Shown here piece after piece: positions 11,601-21,800 of a stretch of 64,000 nucleotides of DNA. The DNA is from Pleodorina starrii. Its lineage: Eukaryota > Chlorophyta > Chlorophyceae > Chlamydomonadales > Volvocaceae. A program made the position numbers and the translations under genes. Under the pieces are notes generated by a model. It was not told the origin of the DNA. It ran no database searches and saw nothing but the letters and a program-made list of their open reading frames with translations. Positions within the stretch are counted from its first letter, which is position 1, and each line of letters opens with the position of its first letter. The stretch is from contig BRXU01000031.1 in the NCBI GenBank assembly GCA_030267565.1, positions 310,001 to 374,000 of the forward strand. Direction: 5' to 3'.

Positions 11601-13664
11601 ACCACGGCCAGCTTGTACACGTCCTTGGAGCGGAACTCTGGAAGCAAGCGAGGAGCGAGGAGACAGAAGAGGGATGGAGGACGCCATGACAGGATCTGAA
11701 AAGGATGGTCGCTTGCGGTTGGCGGTTAGATAGTTGGTTGAGGTTTGGCGGTTGGTCACGCACCTTCACACACCACCTATATGTGAGGCTCTAGACACAT
11801 CATTAGCTAAGCGGTCGTGTGCGTTTCGTTGTTAGGATATGGAGCATGCGAGATTCAGCTGACACGCACGGCGGGCTGACGCGCATTTCAGGGCAGTCCA
11901 GCATTGTTTACTGCTGAAGACATCGTAAGCTAATAACAAGCTCGGCTCACCGGTAAAGAGCTCCGACGTGTAAAGACTGTTGTCAACTGACAACCCTGCA
12001 CGACAACGCATACACGCACGCATGAGCACACATCCACACATCAGAAACTAGCTAGCTAACGCAGGAAACAAAGAAAATGCATAGCCCGCACGAGTAAGTC
12101 CATCTGCATGTGTATGTGGGTTGTGTCATTGAAGCGAAGCATGGATCGATTGCGGCCGCAGTAGTGCGTGGTGCTTGTGTCTGACCTAACGCCGCCGACC
12201 GCCTTCGTTCGTCTGCCTCTTGCACGGCACGCACTGCAACTAACAGCGAGCTACGGTCTCTCGCAATCGACCGCGTGTGCGTAACTAACAACGAACGAGA
12301 TCGATCGGGTGTCTTGATTAGTTCATTCCATCCTCCAAGCACTGCAACGTAGACGCCCCCGCGCGCCCGGAAGCTCAAGGACAGCGCACAAACAGGCCGG
12401 CCTGCCGTTCCAAACCTTCCCATCCGTGACGCGACAAATTTAAGGCGCAAAAGCAAGGCCTGCTCCAGTTGTTGTTAATAGCTAGGCCCACATCTCGGAC
12501 CCCCTCCACGTATCGTATCTATTGCTCGGGTTAATCGATGAAGTCTATCGGATAGATGTATGTAACGCTTCGCCTCACCAAATACGTTTTTCTGGTCCCT
12601 CGCGTAGATGCTGGCTGCTCCCGCGCAGCAATGGAAGTTGAGGCGCCCGGCGCCGTGCACTCTGACCGTCTCGGCGTCAGCGAACACGGGAGAGGCGCCC
12701 AGGACGAAATGCACGTTCCAGTTATTGAGCAGCGCTTCCACGGCTGCGGCGTGGCCGGACGCCGTGCTGTTGTCGTCTAGTACGACGAGTTTGACGCCGT
12801 ACCGGCGTGTCGTACCGTTGGCGTCCCACAGGGCGATCCCACCAGCGGCCATCACCGCGTCGGCCCACATCTTGTACCCTGCAACATTGCACGTACACAC
12901 ACAAACAAACAAGCTTACATACACAAATACTTATCAAATACACATGGATGCACGCAGCAGCATGGCGAGTAACTAGCAGGACGAGATTCGCTGAACACCG
13001 GCCGGCGGGGGCGGTTGTGGCGCTGCCATGCGGCTCGACGAATGGTTGCGAACATTCGAAATGGTGCGTTACTGGTTGAAGCCAAGAGCATCGCGCGGGG
13101 CTTCTGGTAACATCAACGAAGCGCCCAACCTCGCTAACGAGCGCAGTGCTTTGACTGCTGCTATGTAGGGCTCCGGCAGCTAACTGCCTACCCGCGCCAT
13201 GAGCAGTGCGCGGCACCGGGGTCGTGTATGCGCCTGGGCCAACAAAGGACACGCATGCATGCTAGCCTACCATTCACAGCCTCGCTCCATTCACTGAAGC
13301 CCCCGGTCAGACTGGCGACGACCCCAACCTGAAGGGAAGTTGCGGGTGCGTGTATGTTGCATTGGCGGGGCGTGCGTCTCTATCTTTCCAAAAGTGCATA
13401 AGCCAATCAAGGTCTGGGGCACACACATACATACGCACACAGCGGCTGGTTCGCGCCAGGGCAGGCTGGTCTTCGCCAGCGCCGCACCTTGAAGGTTCCG
13501 CCCGTCGTTGTGGCGCCATGGACTGTGCTCAAATGACACCCAAGCAACAATAAAAGGTACGCCGCCGTGGGGACACCGTAATATCCTAGTCTGATCGACC
13601 CTTTGATCCTGAGCGGCGATGAATTTCCTGGGCCGGCCGGCGCCACTGTGTTGCCATGCCTCAT
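691..13664 (-). CDS. Receptor-like polytopic membrane protein with ligand-binding ectodomain (24 exons)
   Basis: Predicted cell-surface receptor or sensor of about 1861 residues. Exons (5' to 3'): 13664-13488, 13328-13271, 12878-12579, 11995-11951, 11637-11298, 11053-10955, 10808-10648, 10287-10071, 9496-9282, 8915-8761, 8466-8231, 7860-7671, 7523-7338, 6807-6708, 6581-6409, 6236-6190, 5955-5803, 5670-5439, 5265-5078, 4768-4721, 4055-3943, 3550-3495, 3123-2986, 2649-691. Frame is kept through all 23 joins. Order: signal peptide (about residues 30-50, hydrophobic run AAYLLLLLGC), type I periplasmic-binding-like domain (about 60-500), Cys-rich stalk (about 515-675), about eight membrane helices (about 680-1075), a helical charged region, then a 652-residue low-complexity tail. 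The start is the only Met before the signal peptide; an upstream exon is not excluded. The sixth exon rests on phase alone. Ligand and signalling partner are unknown. Confidence 0.86.
5078..7860 (-). other. Polytopic membrane region of the receptor-like protein
   Basis: Eight exons (7860-7671 to 5265-5078) carry hydrophobic segments that read as about eight transmembrane helices, for example GYLLVLASLWILINVWL, VIVNFCQFMSIVVSFSL, LLLPLIMAALVAVWIGV, LMMLGVAGIVVY, VLAMVISIAVLVMD, LGALLVAGLLFY and AVIAAFVTAVVSAIEAVV. The order binding domain, Cys-rich stalk, membrane bundle, long cytoplasmic tail parallels class C GPCRs, but I see no class C 7TM signature. Similar ephrin-receptor-like Cys-rich multi-pass proteins are, to my knowledge, common in Chlamydomonas and poorly characterised. 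Confidence 0.75.
6078..6133. repeat. TA/TG microsatellite in an intron
   Basis: Alternating tatatg/tatata units fill about 55 bp of the intron between the receptor exons ending at 6190 and beginning at 5955. It is a simple repeat with no sign of function. Confidence 0.9.
8231..9496 (-). other. Cys-rich ephrin-receptor-like (GCC2/GCC3-type) stalk
   Basis: Three exons (9496-9282, 8915-8761, 8466-8231) encode a run of Cys-pair modules. Recognisable pieces are CQPGTYRGSDDFQPCIECSPG, CELCPKDYYANAAAMPVCLTC, DCICKAGYFNRAGQPGLPC and CEEGYRGRMCAYCDKGYF. Spacing and the KAGYF-N-GQPG-PC signature match the extracellular ephrin-receptor-like repeats seen in many algal and animal surface proteins. It sits between the ligand-binding fold and the first membrane helix. 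The join from exon 8915-8761 to 8466-8231 needs a GC donor (AAG then GCACGT) to keep the CICKAGYF reading. Confidence 0.85.
9837..9885. repeat. Perfect 21-bp inverted repeat with 7-nt loop (intronic hairpin)
   Basis: Arms 9837-9857 and 9865-9885 are exact reverse complements around a 7-nt A-rich loop. It lies in the receptor intron 9497-10070, inside an AT-rich patch (about 9740-9955) unlike the GC-rich surroundings. A MITE end, a recent inverted duplication or a structured RNA are possible; the sequence does not decide. Confidence 0.9.
10071..13328 (-). other. Type I periplasmic-binding-like (LivJ/AmiC-like) ectodomain
   Basis: Exons 13328-13271 to 10287-10071 encode a bacterial amino-acid-binding fold. 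The start VGVVASLTGGFSEWSEAVNG followed by YKMWADAVMAAGGI and VKLVVLDDNS matches the first strand, helix and second strand of branched-chain amino-acid-binding proteins; later LIMCGLQEE...KAIVFTGG and FKNIYNDYATYIAAG match core strand and late helix elements. This fold is also the ligand-binding part of animal ANF and glutamate receptors. The ligand cannot be inferred. Confidence 0.8.
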
Positions 13665-15243
13665 TCAGCAGGGTGATGGCAGCCTCAGACGAAGTCGCAC
13701 CGCGCGCAGGCCACGCAGTCTTTTAACTATATGTATAATTCTGAATGTCGTCGACGCCCGCGGGAGAACGCTGTGTCGATTAGTGAACGGGCGCGAAAAG
13801 CTCAACTCCAGTATGTCTCCTTACGCATCTTGCTTGTGCATCCACGAGCTTGCCGGTTCATCCGATTGTCGAGACGTATTAGAGGAGTTGTTTAAGCCGC
13901 TTTTATACTGTGGGGGCAATGTCTGTCAGACGAGGAAGAAACTGTGCGCCCTTTGAGCGAGCGGTTAAAAGCCAAACGGAGACGGGTGGCCAAACATTGT
14001 TGTGTGATAATACAGTCCAACTTAAAAACTTTGACTCGGGCACTTTCATCAGTAGTGTTATAATGTCCAACGCAATCGCCACTTGAGCTGTGATGTGATC
14101 TGTATGGTGGAAGTAGTGCTTGTTAGGGCGCGAGTAAAGCACGGGGCCGTTGGCGTCTTGAGGCGATCAGGTTGGTCGCGCGTGTGCACGGCGTAGAAAC
14201 TGTAGAAGCGCCCTAACATAGAAGATGCTTATTAAGTGGTCACTGATTCTTCCTAATTTTCGTACATTCAGTACGTAGCTGACAACGAAGTGATCAGTAA
14301 GCTTGTGACTATTGCAAGTCCGGATGGAATAACTCTACGAAGTGTTCCAGTTGTCCTGGGGTGATCCACGCGGTTGTTAGGATCAATGGCGGACAACTTT
14401 GTATTGACAGATGGCAGTGTTGCTGTGTTGGGGCCGGGACAGACGATGCAAATCCACAATTTGGTAGCAACACCATAATTTCACACAATTGTTGTATCAA
14501 ATTAAACGCATTACTTTTCTAGCATATACCACTATAGGCAGGCTTCACTGAGCCGTATAGGCCAGGGGCACCAACTAACTCTTATCTCTTGGCTAGTACG
14601 GGTCGTTCGGGGAATAATCGTTTACGGAAAGCATCCGGTGTTAGGCATGGTACAGTGCAACGCCCGAGGGTGTTCCTCGCGCTGCTAACGATTTGCAAAG
14701 TTATTACCCGGTAGTCTTTCATTAATTCGCTGTCGGCATAGCGGCTCCGCGTACATTACTCAAGACTCATACGGATACCAATTAATTAAACCTGTCTGGC
14801 TCTTCTTACTGGCGCTTTGTGGCTATCAAACATCTGCTTGGCAGTTGGCCCTTCTGGTACAGCCGGCGGTCAAGGTTAAGTGCCCCCTACGGCGGTCAAG
14901 GTTAAATGCCCCCTAGCCAACCTGAAGTTGCTATATGATTCACTGCCCTGTTTCCAATAGATAAAAGGTCAAAATTTCCAAAAAAACTGACTTGGGCCGT
15001 CAACTGCTCTTCAATTGGCCATTCCGCGATTGCGTCGTCGCAAGCAGCGCCGTTCTTGGGCGACAGTTGCCACTCGCGTATTAATATACAGCGCAAAGTA
15101 CAACGGAAATTGAAAGGCTTTACCGAAGGCTTTCAGTCCGTGAGGCACGGAGGCCTAAGGCTCAAGGCATGGCAGCGCAGGCCTTTGGATGGCACGATGT
15201 TCTGAGGCCCGCTCATCTGCAGACGCGACCGGACCGAAAGATT
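13665..15243. promoter_or_regulatory. Shared upstream region of two divergent surface-protein genes
   Basis: About 1.58 kb separates the start codons of the minus-strand receptor-like gene and the plus-strand tandem phosphate-binding-like gene. It must hold both promoters and 5' UTRs unless either gene has a further 5' exon. I find no convincing TATA box or known response element. The only repeated structure is the 26-bp direct repeat at 14864-14914. Short open frames here show no domain features. Confidence 0.6.
14864..14914. repeat. Tandem pair of 26-bp direct repeats in the divergent promoter region
   Basis: Two adjacent near-identical units (ggcggtcaaggttaa followed by gtgccccct or atgccccct) differ at about one base. 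They lie about 330-380 bp upstream of the tandem phosphate-binding-like gene start. Paired sites suit a transcription factor, but a chance local duplication is equally possible. Confidence 0.85.
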
Positions 15244-18200
15244 ATGCTACTGACGTTGGCACTCTGTTGGATGGCGTGGGGGCTTCCGGCTGTGACACGG
15301 GCACAAGAAGGCAGTGCTCGCGTGCTCACGCTTAACGGTGAAGGGCCGGCCGAGACGCAGATGACCATGCTGAGGGTGGGTTGAGTTTGGGCCGCTTTAA
15401 CCTTCGCTTCGCTCATTCCTGGAGCTGGATAGATCGACCATACGTACGGCTGTTTGTCCCTCTGGCATGTGCCGTACAGCCACAAAACGCACGCGCGAGG
15501 CGTACTAGGGGCCCACGGCCCTATGCGCCCAACGACCTTATGCGCCATCGGCCTTGCAATGATTGACCTCACGAGCCCGGGCCATTTCATGTGGTTTGCA
15601 TGCCCGTGTGATGCGCGCAGGCGTTCAGGATCTTTGAAACCCGCATGGGTATCCCGTTGCGGGTGTTCTACAGCAACACCAGTTCTCCGTCGGCCGCGGC
15701 CAGCATCGCCTCCGGCGCGGCGGCACCAGCGATCAGCGGCGATCTGCAGGTGGGCGGTTGACGCGGGTGGGCCGTTCGGATGCCGCAACCTTGCTCACGC
15801 GGGTGGGCAGTTCGAGTGCCGCAAGCCCAGCTTGTCAAGCAGCACGCCAGGATACGGTCGGGCACGTTTCAGCTGCAGGAAAGGACCGATGGGGAGCGCC
15901 TCGCCTAACGAGGAGGTTGTGGTTGTCGCGGCCGATGCCGCGTCGCCATGTGGTGGCGGGAAAGAGGGTGGCGCTATAGAAGCTTGGCTATAGGCGATTA
16001 ATAACCGTAGCCCGGAATCCTCTGGGTTCACCGGCGTGTTGTATCGTAAGCAAACTCCACGCTTAGAGGTTTAGTCGCCGAGCTGTTGCGTGCCGAGCTG
16101 GCACCGCGATGCAACCGGATTCGAACAGCGCACAGGGCACCCCTCCGGCTGCAGAGCCCTGAACGCTTACTAATCGTTCTTGCCAAACATGCTTTTGTCT
16201 GCTTGCCTCTCCCGGTCGGGGCCCCGCCGCGGTTGCCCGTCTGCGTCGCAGTTTGCGATTTCGGAGCGGCCCTTGACATCGGCGGAGCGAGCCAACTTCA
16301 CTGCCAACGCCGCCGTCCAGGGAGACTCGGTGCACTTTCCGCTTTTCGTCAACCTCTACGGCCTCTTCTACAACGTTCCGGGTGCGTTCCCCTCCGCTTC
16401 CCCTTTCCCTTTCCCTTTCCCTTCCTGAAGAGCGCGTGGTTGGTAGGGGATGGTTGGTAGAGCGCATGGTTGGTGGTTGGTGGTTGAAGAGCGCGTGGTT
16501 GGTACTTGGTAGGGAATGCTGTCACGGCTCGCAATTCCGGCGACCGGTGCGTCCGACCTCTCTGCTGTCTTCCCGCCATTCCGGCCCAGGCACCAGCACG
16601 GACCGATGGCATGTTTGGTGTCCAAGGCTAATACCATGACTCGCAACCTCAAGCCCCTCTAGATGTACACTTCTGCAGCATAACAGTACGGCAGTTCGGT
16701 AGTACGATGAAATCGAAAGCGGCCGAAGGATCGATGTCGTGCCATGCTTTGCAGGAAACCGGGCCAAGCCACTCAACATCACGGCGTGCCTGGCAGCCCG
16801 CATTCTGGTCGGGGTGAGCAACCGGTGCGACTTTGCCGCCAGCGTCCCCCCCCCCCCCGGGGCCCCGCCCTCCAATACGCACTGACACTGACACGAGCTT
16901 TGGGAGCAGGGACGCGCGGCAGTCTTCGGGCGCTCTGATGACAACCCTGCTGGCTGGGCAGCCCTGCAGCTGAAGCTCCCTCACTACATCCTTCTAGTCC
17001 TTTATGCCAAACAGCGCAGCCGCCCGCCCCCGGGCTCCTCCTGCCGATAGGCGCTTCCCGCCGCCGTCACCGCCGCCGCTGTTGCTGCGGACCGATTACC
17101 GCGGATGCACCCACCCACCCACATGCCCACCCTGCCCGCCCTGCAGGAAATCTCCGATTGGACGCATCCGGACTTCCTGGACCCGAATCCTACCTTTGTC
17201 AAGGTGAGCGAAGCCCGACTTGGCCGAACCTGTGGTTGCATGGACTGGCGGGTGCCACAACCTTCGGCACCCTTCGGCAGAACCCCACAGCTCTTCCAAC
17301 CCTCGTTCTTCCAACCCCGCTCAGCTTCCAACACCGACAATCTGCCCTATCCCGCTTTCCCCCACGCCACGAAACACGCCACGGGTGAACAGGCCACGGC
17401 TGACTCATTCCGGATCACCGTGTTTATGGACTCGCCCACCTCCGGCGCGACCATGGCCGTGCTCAGCTGGCTCGCAGCCGCCTGCCCGTCCGTACCCGTA
17501 ACGTACAGTACGATCCGTACGGATGCCGTACTGGTCGGCGGCAACATGATCGCCAAGCTCCAGGCCACGCCCTTCGCGCTCGGATGGGCCATGGCGGCCG
17601 TGGGCCGCGCGGCATCCATTCCCGAGTTCGCGGTCGAGACCGGCAAGGCCGGCCAGTTTCTGGTAACCAGATCCAACAACGCAACCGCCATGTACGACAA
17701 ACTGGCTGCCGTGGTGCCAACGAGTGAGTGACTGTTGCTGGTACCGGCTGCTGGCTCGAAACAAAACCCTAATCGATGCACGCGGGGGCCCCCTCACGTC
17801 GTGTGCCATGCACCGCTGCAATCCACTATAGCCTCGGGACGACTTCGGCCGCCTAGCCGTCCGCCCTTGATCACCCTCCCCACCTCTGCGGCACGCACCC
17901 TCTCCCCCGCAGCCCTGACCGGCGACTACAGCGGCGTGTCGGTGTCGGCCCTGCCCGCCCCCGGGGTGGCGCCCATCCTGGCGCTCACCTACCTCATCAC
18001 CCGGAGCAGCTGGAACCAATCCGCCGCTGAGGCGCAGCGGGGCGAGGCGGTGCGGGCGCTGTGCCGCTTCTTCCACACGTCCGGCATCGCGGGAAGCGCC
18101 GCCGACGGCTTCATCTCCGAGTATGGGCTGCTGCCCCTGGGTGATGCCACACTGGCCGCGATCGCGTAAGAGAGGCGCGAGGGGCTGGGCTGGGCTGGGC

Positions 18201-18365
18201 TGGGCGGGAGGGAGGGTTGCTGTGGGCTGCTGGGCTCTGTTTCAGGGGCCCGTCGCTTGAGACTTAGGGGTCAGTGGGTGACACACCGCACGGCTGCAGC
18301 GCTGCACCCGCGTCGAGAGCCCCCCTACATCGGCGCTCCTGCCTGCCTGCCTGTCTGTCTGTGTG

Positions 18366-18397
<32 letters not shown>

Positions 18398-18843
18398 CAC
18401 CCCAGCCATTATCTAGCTGCCTTGCCTTTGGTTATGTGAATCCGTTTGGCTGATCGCGCTTTTGAATCATCATGACGTCTTTTTGTCTTTGTGACGCCTT
18501 TCTGACGTGGGGGCGGGGGGCGCGCAGGCCCGCCGTCAGCAGCGCCTTCGTCACTCTGCCATCGGCGGTGCCGTACAGCTTCACGGACGGTAACGGTGAC
18601 GACGGTGAGCGTATGAATGGCCCGAGTCAAATTTCCTCCCTTCGCCATGCCAGCGTATTTCGCTCCTTTCGCGTATTTCGCGTTTTCATGTTTCCATGTC
18701 GATGTCATCGTATGCATGGAACGTGTGCAGCCGTACACACTCAGCGCCGTACTTATGTGCCATGGTAACCTCACCTACCCCCAGTCGTCAGCTCGACGCG
18801 CTCCGGATTCGATGTGGAGACCTACAGGGATATGCTGGCCCAG
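15244..18843 (+). other. First PstS-like domain (divergent copy)
   Basis: Nine exons encode LNGEGPAETQMTMLRAFRIF, RVFYSNTSSPSAAASIASG, LQFAISERPLT, HFPLFVNLYGLFYNVPG, NITACLAARILVGEISDWT and ITVFMDSPTSGATMAVL. These match PstS landmarks in order: the first phosphate loop, the GSGAG helix, the DFAxSDxPL strand, the central hinge, the KIxxW segment and the second-lobe SGTT loop. The GSGAG and D-SD positions have changed (NTSSPSAAAS; LQFAISE), so ligand contacts may differ from bacterial PstS. Confidence 0.85.
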
Positions 18844-21800
18844 GTACGTGCGCAGCAACGCAAGTCAGCCGGGCGGCAGGGCCAGGGGCTGTCCTAAGCG
18901 AGCCGCCAATCGACGGGACGGCCCACCGGGGCCTTCTAGAGGCGTGATTTGCCCCGTCCGTCCGTCCGTCCGTCCGTCCCCTCTCCCTCGCTCCGAAAGC
19001 CGTCTGAACCCTGCCAAGTAAACGTTTTTTTCGCAGCAGCCCTTTTGAGCGGGGTAGGTCTGGAGCGAGCCAGCGCCTGCGTGCACGATGGACCACCACG
19101 CCGCGGCTTGTCACTCCGTCCCATTTGTTTCCCGCAACGCTACCGCTACCCGTGCGTATCACCCAAATCCAAATCGCTACCACGTATCCATCCATCCATC
19201 CTCGCACCGCAAACCCAAACCCAGCCCTCCCAACGGCTCCTCCTTAACTCCACGTCTCCACCATTGCCTGTCTCCGACCCACCTGCCACCTCCCATCCAA
19301 CCCACCTCCCATCCAACTCCGATACACATTCCGATGCACATTCCGATACACATTCCGATACACATTCCGATACACATTCCGATACACATCCATCCGCAGC
19401 TCTCTGCGCTGCGAAGAACGGTCGGCATCGGCGCGGCACGCGTGATGCGCGGCGCTGGCAGCTCCGCCGCTTCGCTCTTCATCTGGCGCGTCTTCTCAGA
19501 GATGCGCGCCCGCTCCACCAGCCCTCTTCACCTGGTGTACAGAGCCACCGGCTCGGGCGCGGGCCAAAGCGAGGTGGTGGCCAAGGCCAGCGGCTACCAG
19601 GCGATCGTGGATTTCGGGATCTCGGATACGCCCATGCCAGATTCGTCGTACGCAGATCTAACGGCCAACGCCAAGATTGCGATGGTGCACATCCCGGTGT
19701 TGCTGGCGGTGAGCTGATAGTGCGTCGATTTGCTTGCTTTGGCAGCACAGGCTGCATGTGTAACCTGTGTGCATGGATGGTGGTGAAGTGATGATGGCGA
19801 TGAGATGGGAAGTGTGGGGCGGCCGTCCGGCTGTGTCGCTGCGCGCGGGGCGACGTGTCCATTTTAAAGCCAACTTTGCAGCGATGGGATGGCCAAGCCA
19901 GGCATGCGCGCTTCTTGCGTTGTTCCCCCGGGGAGGGCGGTTAGTTGCGATTCACTGCTGCTGCTGCTGCATACGTGCGACTTTCAATGTGATCAGGATG
20001 TACTGATATGCCATTCTGAAGAGGCGTAGAATGTGCGCGTTATTTAGGCCCTGTATGTGCGCGGTGCTGGCGTGAGATTTGGGCTTCTGTTTTCTCTCCC
20101 ATTCCGCCCGGCACGTGACATTGCCGTACACTGTACGACCAACCAATAACGGACGGACGGTTTGCTAACCGCCGATACATCCGCCGCAGCCCATGAACTT
20201 TTTCGTCAACATTCCGGAGGGCGTTCTGCCCTCCCGGCAGCTCAAGATGAGTCCCTGCACCATTGCCAAGATCATGCAGGCGAGTGGCGACTGGCGAGTG
20301 GCGGGATGTTGGGGCGATTGGAAAATATGCACTGACGGCGTGCGGCTGCGGGCCGCACTGCCGCCCACCTGTAGGCCTGCCTGCATTTGCGCTGTGGAAC
20401 GGCCCGGCTCAAGCATACGCGTTACCGCGCCGTACTCGCGACAGGCGGACATCACTTTTTGGAACCACTCCGACATCGCCGCTGACAACGGCGGCTTCAA
20501 CCTGCCCGGCAACCCCATCACGGTCTTCTATCGGCAGCTCAGCTCCGGAACCACGGCCGTCATCACCGCCTACCTCACGGCTGCATGTCCCGGTAGGTCC
20601 CAAAACCCATCGCCCTCTGCACACACACAGCCCGCGAGAGTGCGTACACAACCCCGCTCCCCTGGGCCGCACTGCACTACACTGCACTGCCCACTGCGCC
20701 CGCAGGCTGGCGCCTGGGCTCCGGCAGCCAGTTGAGCAGCTGGCCGTCGTCCTTCCGCCCCACCGCCAACTCCGTCAACATGTCCACCTCCGTGGCCGCC
20801 ACGCCCTGGGCCATCGGCTACATGGACGCAGCCAATGGACTGGATCTGAACCTGCTGGAGGTGGCGGTGATGAATCGGGACGGCAACTTTGTGACGACGC
20901 AGGTGGCTGCTGGGGTTGGATGGTGTGTCTGTGCCTGTGCCTGTGCGCATGGGGCTGCAACTAACGGGGTGTGCAAGGGACCGGATTTGGGCGTGTGGGC
21001 TTTGGGCTTCGGCGTGCGGGCTTGGATATACCGGTAACAGGGCGGACTGCCGAGGTGCGCGTCCTCGTCTGCTGCAGCCGCTGACAGCTACGAAAGCTAC
21101 CGGACGTCCTCCCCACAAGCCACAACCTTGGGCCGTTGCATCATCTGCACCTTCCGATGCATCCGCGGGGGCGCCTAGACCCGCCGGGAGCCATCTACAT
21201 ACGTATATACCCTCCTCTCGCTCGCTCGCTCGCCCTCCCGCCCGCCCACGCCCCCCTCGCTTGTACTCCATCTCCCAAGACCGGCGACGTTCCCGGCGCC
21301 GCCTCCGCACTGTTCAAGTCCGACGCCTGGCCCAAGAACCCGACGCAGTCCTTCTCCGCCGTCTCGGTTCTCAACCAGCCGGGGGCCGCCACCTTCCCGA
21401 TCGTGGCCATGCCCTTCATGTTCGTGCGCACCGACCTGACCGCCCGCGGAGACGCCGGCGCGCTGCTGCAGGCGTTTGTGACGTTCATGCTGGACAGCTA
21501 CGCGCAGAACGTGATCGCGCCGGCGGCGGGGTTCAGCCCGCTTCCAGCGGAGGTACGGCAATACACGACGGAGCGGGCGCTGCCGCTGCTGCAGATCGAC
21601 ACGCGGGCCAAGATGTGGACGTTCGAGAGCGGCAGTGTTCTGCAGTCAGGTGCGTGCGTGAGAGGTACCTCATGAGTTGCGGAGTGCGGCGCTGCGGCGC
21701 TGCGAGCCGCCACCATCAGGTTACCCGCAGTGGGGATTCTTGGGACAGGCAGGGGGCGCCGTCGGGAGATGGGACTCCTTAGTCATACTAGCTCCAAAGG

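Noticed and set aside
691..13664. Assignment as a class C GPCR or as an Eph-type receptor kinase
   Set aside because: The domain order is similar, but no class C 7TM motif is visible and there is no kinase domain; only the Cys-rich repeats resemble ephrin receptors.
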